64,000 nucleotides of DNA from CBDFKJ01 sp965248805 (GTDB taxonomy: Bacteria; Pseudomonadota; Alphaproteobacteria; UBA6615), in contig CBDFKJ010000005.1 in NCBI GenBank assembly GCA_965248805.1, positions 62,001-126,000 of the forward strand, in the 5' to 3' direction. The position numbers and the translations under genes were made by a program. Positions within the stretch are counted from its first letter, which is position 1. Each line of letters begins with the position of its first letter. The notes below the pieces were generated by a model. That model was not told the origin of the DNA. It was given only the letters and a program-made list of their open reading frames with translations, and did not search any database. This document shows positions 17,915 through 26,239 of the stretch, piece by piece.

Positions 17915-18379
17915 ATGCTGACCCTGCTTGGCAGTCTGCTGGGGTTCGCCACCAGCGCCATTCCCGACATCATGTCCCTGTTCCGAGAGCGCGCGGACCG
18001 CCAACACGAGCTCGCCGTGCTCGACCGCCAGATGGAGCAGATGCGGCTCGGCCACACCCAGCGCCTCGAAGAGATCGAGGTCAACGCGGACATCGAGGAG
18101 TCGAAGGCACTCTACCAGCACGATGCAGCGCTGGGCGGCAGCAGCCGATGGGTGGACGGCCTTCGCGCCTCGGTCCGTCCACTGATCACCTACGCCTTCT
18201 TCATCCTGTTTGCCTCCGTCAAGGGCTCCGGTCTCTATCTGCTGATCGTGGTCGAGGGCCTGCTCATCGCCGAGGCCCTGCCGCGCGTCTGGGATCCCGA
18301 GACCCAGGCGCTGTTCGCCGCCGTCATGAGCTTCTGGTTCGGTAACCGCACGCTGTCGAAGCTCCGCGAGCGGCGCTGA
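17915..18379 (+). CDS. Putative holin/lysis membrane protein
   Basis: A 154-residue protein with a hydrophobic N-terminus (LLGSLLGFATSAIPDIM), a long charged helix (30-70), and two hydrophobic segments, PLITYAFFILFASVKGSGL and LYLLIVVEGLLIAEAL, before a basic tail FGNRTLSKLRERR. The start at 17915 has ttggagg 6 bases upstream; longer upstream extensions are GC-rich shadow sequence. It lies directly before the lysozyme gene, so it is the likely holin that releases it. The family is not certain. Confidence 0.55.
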   Translation: MLTLLGSLLGFATSAIPDIMSLFRERADRQHELAVLDRQMEQMRLGHTQRLEEIEVNADIEESKALYQHDAALGGSSRWVDGLRASVRPLITYAFFILFASVKGSGLYLLIVVEGLLIAEALPRVWDPETQALFAAVMSFWFGNRTLSKLRERR

Positions 18380-18383
18380 GGCC

Positions 18384-18836
18384 ATGCGTCATCTCGCCGA
18401 CGAGGGCCTTGCCCTGATCAAGCGCTTCGAGGGCTTCGCGCCCGAAATCTACATCTGCCCCGGCGGCTGGCCCACCATCGGCTACGGTCACGTGGTGCGC
18501 GACGAAGAGCGCGAGCGGTTCGCGGACGGTATAGACGAGGTGACGGCCGAGGAGCTGCTGCGCCGCGATGTGGAGGTCGCCGAGCGGGCCGTGCTGCGGC
18601 TGATTCGAGTGCCGATCCAGGACGGCCGGTTCGACGCGCTCGGCTCCTTCGCTTTCAACCTCGGCGCCGGCGCGCTGCAGTGCTCGACGCTCCGGCGCAA
18701 GGTCAACCGCGAGGAGCACGGCGCGGTGCCGGCCGAGTTCCGGCGCTGGGTCTGGGTCGGCGGGCGCAGGCTCAAGGGGCTGATTCGCAGGCGCGAGGCC
18801 GAGGCGGCGCTCTATTCCGATCGCACACTTGGTTGA
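18384..18836 (+). CDS. Phage lysozyme (GH24 muramidase)
   Basis: A 150-residue T4/P21-type lysozyme hydrolysing the MurNAc-GlcNAc bond. Glu16 is in LIKRFEGF and Thr31 is in WPTIGYGHVV. The usual aspartate between them is replaced by Cys25 (ICPGGWPTIGYGH), the E-C-T variant seen in many phages. FNLGAGALQCSTLRRKVN and WVWVGGRRLKGL are typical. There is no signal sequence, so it depends on the upstream holin. Its 3' end recurs as degenerate fragments at 21.5 and 22.1 kb. Confidence 0.9.
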   Translation: MRHLADEGLALIKRFEGFAPEIYICPGGWPTIGYGHVVRDEERERFADGIDEVTAEELLRRDVEVAERAVLRLIRVPIQDGRFDALGSFAFNLGAGALQCSTLRRKVNREEHGAVPAEFRRWVWVGGRRLKGLIRRREAEAALYSDRTLG

Positions 18837-18993
18837 TGCGGCGTGCCGAGCTAGGGTCTTGGCTCATGGCCGAGCGAGCAAGGTTCTCCGGGAAGCTGGA
18901 ATGGGCGACGCAAGGCAGTTCGATGTCTTGAAGATGTGCAGGCATGTGCCGGGAACAGCCCGATGCTCTCGGCCTTTGAGGCTGAAGCCATTT

Positions 18994-19016
18994 ATTTCCC
19001 ACATAATTTCCCATAT
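18994..19016 (+). repeat. Tandem 11-bp direct repeat, operator-like
   Basis: ATTTCCCACAT and ATTTCCCATAT lie one base apart (12-bp period, 10 of 11 identical) in the A+T-rich leader about 37 bp before the TIGR04255-type gene. The placement suits a repressor site for the HTH protein of the same operon. The repeat is seen directly; binding is a guess. Confidence 0.4.
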
Positions 19017-19052
19017 GATGAGGCAGATGGAAGCCCGTGCCAGCTGCGCCAG

Positions 19053-19853
19053 ATGACCTTTTCTAGTGAGAATCCATTCGACGGAACGGTTCCACCGTCT
19101 GTTCTGCTGCCCGATACGCCGCTCACGGGCGTGCTGGTTCAGATCAAGTTTCCGGAAGTGCTATCTATTTCCAAGACCGAGTTCATCGCTGGTTTTCAAG
19201 AGGAAATCAGAGCGGATTATCCCTTGAGCCAACAGGATCGGGACATTCACCTGCTGCTGGCGCCAGAGGGTGCGAATCAAACCACCTCGCCGAATTGGCG
19301 TTTCTTCGACGCAACGAGGCAGTGGCGTATGTCTCTGACGACCGGCTTTTTCGCGCTGGAAACCAGGGCCTACAAGAGTCGCCAGGATTTCACCCAACGC
19401 ATCGCCTCTGCAGCGCGGGCGCTGTCGGAAACCATCAATCCTGGCTTAATGACCCGGATAGGAGTTCGGTATGTCGACCGCGTTCACGGGGCTCTATTGA
19501 ACGACCTTGAGCAATATGTGCGGCCAGAGGTGTTGGGTATCTACCATCATGCCCACAACAAGCGGATCGGCCGGACGCTGAGCGAGGTGGGCGCAGAAAC
19601 GATCGTGGGGCTGATGACGTCCCGCTGGGGGTTCATGCCGGCAGGCCAGACCCACGAGCCAGATTTAATGCCGCCGATAGCAGCGCCGTCCTGGTTCCTG
19701 GATATCGACGTGTATCAGGAGTTCGTCCAACCTCAGACGTTCGACCCAGGTGATATTGAAACGCGTGTGATGGATTTGGCGACACGTGTGTACGGGTTCT
19801 TTCGTTGGGTTGTGAGCGATAACTTCTTGAGAGCGTGTGGAGGCAAGATATGA
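19053..19853 (+). CDS. TIGR04255-type protein of unknown function (cargo operon gene 1)
   Basis: A 266-residue protein with the pattern of the sporadically distributed TIGR04255 family: an early hydrophobic strand VLVQIKFPEVLSI, FQEEIRADYP, NWRFFDATRQWRMSLTTGFFALET, and a central TRIGVRYVDRV. No catalytic motif is evident. Start ATG at 19053 fits the family N-terminus; longer extensions run into the leader repeats. The stop overlaps the next ATG (ATGA), so the two are coupled. Codon use is less GC-rich than the phage genes, suggesting separate transfer. Family assignment is by pattern memory. Confidence 0.65.
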   Translation: MTFSSENPFDGTVPPSVLLPDTPLTGVLVQIKFPEVLSISKTEFIAGFQEEIRADYPLSQQDRDIHLLLAPEGANQTTSPNWRFFDATRQWRMSLTTGFFALETRAYKSRQDFTQRIASAARALSETINPGLMTRIGVRYVDRVHGALLNDLEQYVRPEVLGIYHHAHNKRIGRTLSEVGAETIVGLMTSRWGFMPAGQTHEPDLMPPIAAPSWFLDIDVYQEFVQPQTFDPGDIETRVMDLATRVYGFFRWVVSDNFLRACGGKI

Positions 19854-20605
19854 GTGAAGCTCAAATCGCGCTAGCAAAGGAGATGGTCCCGCCACCCTGG
19901 TTTGAGTTGAAGAGCGAACCAACGAGGGACACGTGGCATGGCGGTGAGAAGCGCCTTCCGGTAGTTCTGATCGGCGGGATTTTTTGGGAGACTCGGCCTT
20001 CGTCGTCTCGTCAAGGAACACTTTGGAACTGGGCGAATTTTGTGACGCTTGTATCAAGATCGACGGCCTCCTTAACGGACATTCCAGAGTTATTGCCAAG
20101 TTTGTCCCAAGCGGAAAGGCGCTCGACATCGGTGAATGAAGCAGACGCGATCGAAAACGTGTTCGAACTCCGGCGGCTTACGGGTTTCAATTGGACACAG
20201 CTCGCCGACCTTCTGAAGGTGGATCGGAGAACTCTGCACAATTGGGTAAAGGGTGGAGAGGTCAGAAGAGCCAACCGACAACACATCGCTAAGACGCTTT
20301 CCGTGCTGCGGTTCGCTGACCGGGGGTCGGCAGAGGAGAACGCGAGAGCAGTGGCTGAGGTCTCTTCAGCCGGCGGAACGGTTTTCGAGGCCATAAAGGC
20401 CGGCCGGCACGATAATGCGCGGCAGTACCTATCCTTTGGTCGATCCGAGTCTATTCCGGCACCGTCGGTATCCAATCAGGGATCCTGGACCGGAGAATTC
20501 CAGCCCATGGCTACCCATGCAGAGGCAATTGGAATCGAAGCGATCGAATCATTGCCCGATGAACCGAGGCCGGCGTCCCGGAGAAGGCGCATCAAACGTG
20601 GCTAG
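19850..20605 (+). CDS. HTH domain protein (cargo operon gene 2)
   Basis: A 251-residue protein. A helix-turn-helix at about 104-130 reads LRRLTGFNWTQLADLLKVD then RRTLHNWVKGG, typical of XRE-like DNA-binding units that follow the sequence TWxQLAxLFxVSRRxxHxW in such operons. The N-terminal 100 residues (PPWFELKSEPTRDTWHGGEKR) and the C-terminal 110, Ala/Ser-rich and ending in a basic tail RRRRIKRG, are unrecognised. Translationally coupled to gene 1. Possibly the operon regulator, possibly an effector; the long flanks make a simple repressor less certain. Confidence 0.65.
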   Translation: MSEAQIALAKEMVPPPWFELKSEPTRDTWHGGEKRLPVVLIGGIFWETRPSSSRQGTLWNWANFVTLVSRSTASLTDIPELLPSLSQAERRSTSVNEADAIENVFELRRLTGFNWTQLADLLKVDRRTLHNWVKGGEVRRANRQHIAKTLSVLRFADRGSAEENARAVAEVSSAGGTVFEAIKAGRHDNARQYLSFGRSESIPAPSVSNQGSWTGEFQPMATHAEAIGIEAIESLPDEPRPASRRRRIKRG

Positions 20606-20616
20606 GGGACGATCGG

Positions 20617-21439
20617 TTGCCGGACCAAGAGCAGACAATTCTCGGTAAGGACGATCCACTCAAGCATTGGCGCCAAGGGGACTTCGCTGTCGGAGTTGGC
20701 GGGTTTCTATTCGCTGGCCCAGCAACAGAGGAGGAGTCCTTCGAAGCTGAGGAGCATATAGACGGGATCGTCGGTCTGGTTGCGATTAGCCAAACCTGTG
20801 ACATCGTCCGACGTACCGGCGGACGACACTACGTAACCGTGTGCCCACTCATGGAGGTAGACGCCAATGAGCTGGCGGACATCAAGAGGGGGCGACGGCC
20901 GTACCTTACCGATGTTGAAAACGCTGACGAAGCGGTGTTTGCCGACCTGCGGCGGGTTATGTCCGTCGACAAGGATGTCGTTCGCACGTGGGACCGCCGG
21001 GACGGGTTCGACTCAGAAGAGGGCCGAGTTCGATTTGCGGCGGCATTGGAACGCAAGTTTGGTCAATTCGCGTTCCCGGACGACTTCGACGAAGCGACGA
21101 AAGCCTTCCGACAGCGAGTCTGGTCGCGCCACGCCAAGCAGCAGTCAACACCCAGGAACGGTGTATCGCTCACTCGCCCAAATCCGCTTCCGGGCCGATC
21201 CAGATTGGTCCGCAGATGAGCGTACAATTACCGTTGTCGCCATTATGCTTGAGAGGCACGACCGCGAGGCGGAGAGGCGCGAAATAGGCCAAGAGCTTGA
21301 CCAGGAGCTGAATAAAATACAGTGGTCCAGCGGCTATGAGTGGGGTGAACCAAAATTCATCTTGGGCACCCCAGCGGAGCTCTCTGCCGAAGATGTTATA
21401 TCGAGCCGCCGCGGCGATTTCGATTTTCTTTGTTACTAG
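20617..21439 (+). pseudogene. Cargo operon gene 3, unknown function, split by one extra C
   Basis: The first frame (from TTG at 20617, with agggg 8 bases upstream) gives GIVGLVAISQTCDIVRRTGG followed by HYVTVCPLMEV, a hydrophobic core with a conserved-looking SQTCDIV motif. At the CCC run 21151-21153 sense moves to another frame and continues YRSLAQIRFRADPDWSADER to FDFLCY at 21439. Removing one C restores a single 273-residue protein. I do not recognise a named family. Either a recent disabling mutation, a programmed shift, or a sequencing error. Confidence 0.55.
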
Positions 21440-21511
21440 GCTGGCCCTTCAGTAGTGGGCGGACGGTAGTCGAATTGTCGCCGTGAGCCGCGTATCGCCA
21501 TAACACGGCAC

Positions 21512-21566
21512 GAGATCATGGGCCTGATTCAGCGGCGGGAGGCGGAGGCGGGACTCTATGCCGGTT
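21512..21566 (+). pseudogene. Fragment of lysozyme 3' end (copy 2)
   Basis: Translates MGLIQRREAEAGLYAG then stop, matching lysozyme residues GLIRRREAEAALYS of the complete gene at 18384-18836. Only the last dozen or so codons remain. Confidence 0.65.
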
Positions 21567-22050
21567 GAAGGGCAGGGGGGCCGCGACACCCTAATTCTCT
21601 TTCGGTTGCGATACCACGTCCCCGCCTCGACGAGGACGGCCGACCTGATGGGCTCCGAGCGGGTTCGCCGCCATCCCCACCGCCGCGCTCGATCCGCCCC
21701 ACCGTGCGGCGTCTCCCGCGTTCCCCGCGCTTATCGGGTCCGGGTCCCCATCCGGATCGACCGCCGCCGTCGCGCCGGGCGGACCCACCTCATCCCGACG
21801 ACGGCGGCCTCTACTTCCGTCGACATCGCCTCCGTGCCTCTGCCATGGCGGCGCCGCTCCGGCCCGCTCATGGAAGAGGCCGCGCGGACCAGTCTGACCG
21901 GCAGGAGCGGAGATTTCGACCGCCTAAATAACGCCTTTTCCGCAAAATGACGCCTTTTTGCCGCCTATAGACGGATTCAATCAGCAGTTTCAATAGGTTG
22001 AGAGAATGCAAAATCAGCGTTCCGAGCCGCTCGATCCCCGGGCGCCGACT

Positions 22051-22176
22051 TTTCGGCGCAAGGTGAATCGCGAAGAGCACGGCGCCGTGCCGGACGAGTG
22101 CCGGCGCTGGGTCTGGGCCGGCGGGCGCAAGCTCAAAGGGCTGGTGCGGCGGCGGGAGGCGGAGGTGGCCGTCTAT
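22051..22176 (+). pseudogene. Fragment of lysozyme 3' end (copy 3)
   Basis: About 40 codons, from FRRKVNREEHGAVP to LVRRREAEVAVYT, align with residues 104-145 of the complete lysozyme with roughly four fifths identity. The upstream two thirds of the gene are absent and the sequence beyond is unrelated. Confidence 0.75.
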
Positions 22177-22285
22177 ACCAGCCCGATCTGCTCAACCCAT
22201 ATGAACGCAAAGGTCGGGTCCCACGTTGCTCCTTCACGATGATATGTAGGTCTTGACAAGCTCCAGGTCTTTACCAGCACACGAC

Positions 22286-22459
22286 AGACGGGCATGTCAG
22301 CGCCGTCGCCTTCGTGGCCCAGCGTGATGAAGGGGAACGAAAGCCTCGCGTGTCGACTGCCGTCGGGAACGCACATAGTACTTGACGATGGTGTAACCGC
22401 CGGTGAGCCCGTGCTCGTCCCTCAGCCGCTCGAAGATCCGCTGCGCCGTGGCTCAGACC
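22286..22459 (-). pseudogene. IS21-family IstA transposase fragment
   Basis: Minus-strand translation gives AQRIFERLRDEHGLTGGYT then IVKYYVRSRRQSTREAFVPL, the N-terminal region of IstA after its HTH. The fragment is cut on its upstream side by the IS3 element whose left end is at 22489. Confidence 0.65.
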
Positions 22460-22756
22460 CCTCATCGACTGTCCCCCGTCAGCGCCTATGAGACAGATTG
22501 CGGGTATTGAATAGCGGAGGATTTCTGGTTCATCGTAACCGCCAAGGAGTGGAGATGAGACAGAAATCCGGAACCCGAGAATCGTCGTCTGAGCGGCTTG
22601 TCAAGACCATCCGCCGGGTGACCCGCAAGCAATATTCCTCTGAGGAGAAAATCCGCATCGTGTTGGATGGTCTGCGCGGTGAGTTCAGCATTGCTGAGCT
22701 GTGCCAGCGTGAGGGTATCGCCGAGAGCCTTTATTACAGCTGGTCCAAGGAGTTCC

Positions 22757-23894
22757 TAGTGGATTGATCGGAACGAAAGAGTCCGAATTGGGATTCCGTA
22801 TTTTGCTGTGGTATGCGAATCTGGCGCATGCGCAGTGGAATCTCCTTCACCCTATCCGCCGGCGACCGTCAGCGATTGCGCGCGGTCGTCGCGGATCCCA
22901 AGAGCCCGCAGAAACACGTCTGGCGGGCACATATTGTCCTTCTCAGCGGCGAGGGTCTGGGCACCTCGGCGATCATGACCGAGACCGGCAAGTCCAAGAC
23001 CTGCGTGTGGCGCTGGCAAGAGCGGTTCAGGCACGAGGGTGTCGGCGGCCTGCTTCGCGACAAGTCCCGTCCGCCCGGCAAGGCGCCGGTCCCGCTCGAT
23101 CGTGTCGCCGAGATCGTGCGCCTGACGCAGCAACCGCCGCCGTTTGAGGCGACCCACTGGACGTTGCGCGCGATGGCCAGGGCGGCCGGTATTGCCGCCT
23201 CGACGGTGCAGGCGATCTGGAAGGCTCACGGTCTCAGCCCGCACCGCTGGCGCAACTTCAAGCTGTCGACCGACCCTGCCTTCGCCGAGAAACTCACCGA
23301 TATCGTCGGCCTGTATGTCGACCCGCCGGCCCATGCGGTGGTGTTGTCGATCGATGAGAAGTCACAGATCCAGGCGCTCGACCGCCGGTCTGCCGATGAA
23401 GAAGGGACGCGCCGGCACCATGACTACAAACGGCACGGCACGACCACGCTGTTTGCGGCGCTCAACGTTCTGGACGGAACGGTGATCGGCCAGAACATGC
23501 AGCGCCACCGCCATCAGGAGTTCATCCGCTTCCTCAACCGCATCGAGCGCACGGTGCCGGCGGACAAGGCCATCCACGCGATCGTCGACAACTACGCGGC
23601 GCACAACAAGGACAAGGTCCGCGCCTGGCTCGCCCGCCATCCGCGCTGGACTTTCCACTTCACACCGACCTCCTGCTCGTGGCTCAATGCCGTCGAGGGC
23701 TTCTTCGCAAAACTCACCCGGCGGCGGCTCAAGCACGGCGTCTTCCATTCCGTCGTCGATCTCCAGGCCGCAATCAACCGCTTCGTCCGCGAATACAATG
23801 CGGCCAACCCACAGCCATTCGTATGGAAAGCCGACCCCGACGACATCATCGCAGCCCGAAACCGAGGGTTCCAAACGTTGGAATCAATCCACTA
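22757..23894 (+). mobile_element. IS630-family element, copy 1 (complete)
   Basis: A 1134-bp element (22759-23892) flanked by the TA duplications 22757-22758 and 23893-23894. Its terminal inverted repeat is GTGGATTGAT. The pre-insertion site was CTAG. This is the reference copy for three others at 37730, 53823 and 63066. Confidence 0.9.
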
Positions 23895-23895
23895 G
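22813..23895 (+). CDS. IS630-family transposase (complete)
   Basis: A 360-residue DDE transposase. An N-terminal HTH (GTSAIMTETGKSKTCVWRWQ) is followed by a second HTH (ARAAGIAASTVQAIW). The catalytic triad is Asp181 (LSIDEKSQIQ), Asp259 (AIVDNYAAHNK) and Glu295 (LNAVEGFFAKLTRR). The stop codon TAG is contributed by the target TA duplication. This is the only copy complete within the window, so it could mobilise the others. Confidence 0.9.
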   Translation: MRIWRMRSGISFTLSAGDRQRLRAVVADPKSPQKHVWRAHIVLLSGEGLGTSAIMTETGKSKTCVWRWQERFRHEGVGGLLRDKSRPPGKAPVPLDRVAEIVRLTQQPPPFEATHWTLRAMARAAGIAASTVQAIWKAHGLSPHRWRNFKLSTDPAFAEKLTDIVGLYVDPPAHAVVLSIDEKSQIQALDRRSADEEGTRRHHDYKRHGTTTLFAALNVLDGTVIGQNMQRHRHQEFIRFLNRIERTVPADKAIHAIVDNYAAHNKDKVRAWLARHPRWTFHFTPTSCSWLNAVEGFFAKLTRRRLKHGVFHSVVDLQAAINRFVREYNAANPQPFVWKADPDDIIAARNRGFQTLESIH

Positions 23896-24060
23896 AGGCC
23901 GGCAAGCGCCGGCTGGCGGGCGATACGGCGCGTGCAGCAACCAGCAGCGAGGTCACGGACCTTCGCCGGGAGGCGCGGCAGCTGAAGGAAGTCGTTGCCG
24001 AGCAGGCCCTGGAACTGCGGCTGCTTAAAAAAGCATGATAGCGGATGGGGGAGACGAGGA

Positions 24061-25041
24061 ATGAGATACCCGGCCGCCGAGAAACTGGAAATCATCCGCC
24101 TGGTCGAGCAATCCCGTCTGCCGGCACGCCGAACGCTGGACAGGCTCGGTATCCTGCCCGCGCGATTTTACCGATGGTACGACCGCTATCAGAGCGGCGG
24201 GTACGAGGCGCTGAAAGACAGACCACCCAGGCCGAAGCAGGTCTGGAACCGTATCCCGGATGATGTTCGGGGGCGGGTCTTACGACTGGCCCTGGACGCG
24301 CCTGAACTGTCGCCACGTGAGCTGGCGACGCGCTTTATCGACACCGAAGGCTATTTTGTCTCAGAAGCTTCGGTCTACCGGCTGCTCAAGGCACACGAGC
24401 TGATCACCAGTCCAGCCTTCGTTGTGATCAAGGCCGCCGCCGAGTTCAAGGACAAGACCGTCAGGCCCAATCAGCTGTGGCAGACAGACTTCACCTACCT
24501 CAAGGTCATCGGTTGGGGCTGGTTCTATCTCTCGACCATCCTCGACGACTTCTCGCGCTATATCATCGCCTGGAAACTCTGCACGACGATGCGGACCGAA
24601 GACGTCACCGACACGCTGGAACTGGCGCTCAAGGCATCAGGCTGCGATCAGGCGAAGGTCGCCCATAGGCCACGGCTGTTGTCCGACAACGGATCCAGCT
24701 ATATCTCCGGCGACTTGGCCGAATGGCTCGATGATCAGAGCATGGAGCATGTCCGTGGCGCCCCTTACCATCCCCAGACCCAGGGCAAGATCGAGCGCTG
24801 GCACCAGACCCTCAAGAACCGCATCCTGCTGGAGAACTATTATCTGCCCGGTGATCTCGAAGCCCAGCTCGGCGCCTTCGTCGAGCACTACAACCACCGG
24901 CGCTACCACGAGAGCTTGAATAACCTCACGCCCGCCGATGTCTACTTCGGGCGCGGCCAAACCATCCTGCTGGAAAGGGAAAGGATCAAACGAAAGACCA
25001 TCGACCACCGGCGCTTGCAACATCGCGACGCCGCTGCCTAA
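24061..25041 (+). CDS. IS3-family transposase OrfB
   Basis: A 326-residue integrase-core transposase with the rve DDE signature: WQTDFTYLKV (D), LLSDNGSSYIS (D) and GKIERWHQTLKNR (E), preceded by an HTH-like N-terminal region. It is open and full-length. It normally needs OrfA, which is interrupted here, so the element is probably immobile. Confidence 0.85.
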   Translation: MRYPAAEKLEIIRLVEQSRLPARRTLDRLGILPARFYRWYDRYQSGGYEALKDRPPRPKQVWNRIPDDVRGRVLRLALDAPELSPRELATRFIDTEGYFVSEASVYRLLKAHELITSPAFVVIKAAAEFKDKTVRPNQLWQTDFTYLKVIGWGWFYLSTILDDFSRYIIAWKLCTTMRTEDVTDTLELALKASGCDQAKVAHRPRLLSDNGSSYISGDLAEWLDDQSMEHVRGAPYHPQTQGKIERWHQTLKNRILLENYYLPGDLEAQLGAFVEHYNHRRYHESLNNLTPADVYFGRGQTILLERERIKRKTIDHRRLQHRDAAA

Positions 25042-25096
25042 AATTATCAACCAGGTGAGCCAGAGCCTCCGTTATTCTAGGACCCACCCTGTCTCA

Positions 25097-25180
25097 ATTC
25101 ATCTGACGACGGACACTCGACGGCGATCACGGTGGCCGTGGCGACCTTCTCGCCGGTGTAGCCGCTGTCGGCAAAGACCT
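25097..25180 (-). pseudogene. IS5 (IS427-group) transposase fragment
   Basis: Minus-strand reading VQVFADSGYTGEKVATATVI matches the region before the last catalytic block of IS427-type transposases (VFADSGYAGDKV). Fewer than 30 codons survive, between the IS3 right end and the next IS. Confidence 0.55.
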
Positions 25181-25254
25181 GGACGCCTCTATTTACCTCG
25201 CCAATTTTGCCTTGTTGTGATTCTCTGCGGCGGTTCGATTCGAGGGGGGTATTG

Positions 25255-26133
25255 ATGAGGCAGACTGGCCTGTTCGGCTTACCGGATCATTTGCGCAAGC
25301 TTTCGGCGACTGGCGATCCGTTGGAGGTGCTGGCGAGGGTTGTCGATTTCGAGATTTTCCGCGCACCGCTTGAGGCGGCGCTGGGCTATTCGGACGGATC
25401 GAAAGGCGGCCGCCCGGCCTACGATGCGGTGGCGATGTTCAAGGTTCTGGTCCTGGCCGCGCGGCACACGGTGAGCGACGAGCGGATGGAGTTTCTGATC
25501 CGCGACCGCTTGAGTTGGCTTCGCTTCCTGGGCTTCGATCTCGGAGCGCCGACGCCGGACCGGAACACCATCTGGACCTTTCGCGAGCGTCTGGTCCGGG
25601 CCGGGGCGATGGATGAGCTGTTTGCCGCCTTCGATGGCGAGCTGCGCCGGTGCGGCTATCTGGCGATGGGCGGGCAGATCGTCGATGCGACCCTGGTATC
25701 GGCGCCCAAGCAGCGCGACCGCGATGACGAGAAGCGGGCGATCAAGGCGGGCAAGAGCGCGGCCGAGATCTGGCCCGATCAGCCGGCCAAGGCGGCGCAG
25801 AAGGACACAGACGCGCGGTGGACGGTGAAGACCGGAAGGCGCAAGAACCCCGCCGGGTCGCAACGGCGCATGCCCGACATCGCGATCCCGGTGTTCGGCT
25901 ACAAGAATCATGTCGTCATCGATCGGGCCTACGGCTTCGCCGGGTTCAATCTCGGCATTCTGATGCGCGCGCTGTTCGGATCAGGCACGCCGAGGGAGGC
26001 TGCGAGTGCAAAGAGCACCCTTTTGTTCGTTATTCAGTTCGATGCTGCCCTGGCGATCGCCATCGTGGCGAACATCGAAGGCAAACCAGCCATGCTCGTT
26101 ATCATCATCATCGTCGCCCCCAAAACCGATTGA
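25255..26133 (+). pseudogene. Chimeric transposase ORF: IS5-family N-terminus fused to IS1182 C-terminus
   Basis: The first 229 or so residues are identical in style and nearly in sequence to the complete IS5 transposase at 41887-42966 (MRQTGLFGLPDHLRKLS to HVVIDRAYGF). At about 25938 the frame passes directly into AGFNLGILMRALFGSGTP, the last 65 residues of the IS1182 transposase at 55281-56639. The IS5 part has lost its C-terminal catalytic region. The IS1182 terminal repeat follows, ending near 26163. A deletion between two adjacent elements explains it. Unlikely to be active. Confidence 0.8.
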
Positions 26134-26239
26134 TCAAAGCGCGACTTCATCACCGGGCTGCTATGACGATCTGGATTGAATGTCTTCATCAACTACCTCA
26201 GGACTTTTAGGTCGTGGCTCGGGGCATCGAACCTCTATC

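Larger units (their letters stand above)
21440..22285. other. Decayed intergenic region with lysozyme remnants
   Basis: Apart from two lysozyme 3'-end fragments (listed separately) I see no gene. The short open frames between 21558 and 21950 are Arg/Ser/Pro-rich, as random GC-rich frames are. Confidence 0.5.
22555..24039 (+). pseudogene. IS3 transposase OrfA, split by IS630
   Basis: The HTH_Tnp_1-type protein reads RKQYSSEEKIRIVLDGLRGE to YYSWSKEFL at 22757. It resumes after the IS630 at 23895 as EAGKRRLAGDTARAA to LELRLLKKA. Joining the flanks across one TA restores codons TTC CTA GAG GCC without loss. OrfA binds the IS ends and normally works with OrfB. Confidence 0.8.
22489..25096 (+). 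mobile_element. IS3-family element interrupted by an IS630 copy
   Basis: The ends are imperfect inverted repeats beginning TGAGACAG (left 22489; right, on the complementary strand, ending at 25096). They share GGGT, GAATA, CGGAGG and CTGG blocks further in. Between them lie orfA (split) and orfB. Removing the IS630 at 22759-23892 plus one TA leaves about 1.47 kb, a normal IS3 length. No clear target duplication is visible. Confidence 0.75.

Noticed and set aside
1..18836. Gene transfer agent rather than prophage
   Set aside because: Separate gpD, S49 protease with nested scaffold, G/GT and J-type fusion follow lambda order, not the RcGTA order, and lysozyme follows a holin-like gene.
21558..21950. 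130-residue frame after the cargo operon
   Set aside because: Low-complexity Arg/Ser/Pro composition and no ribosome-binding site; likely random.
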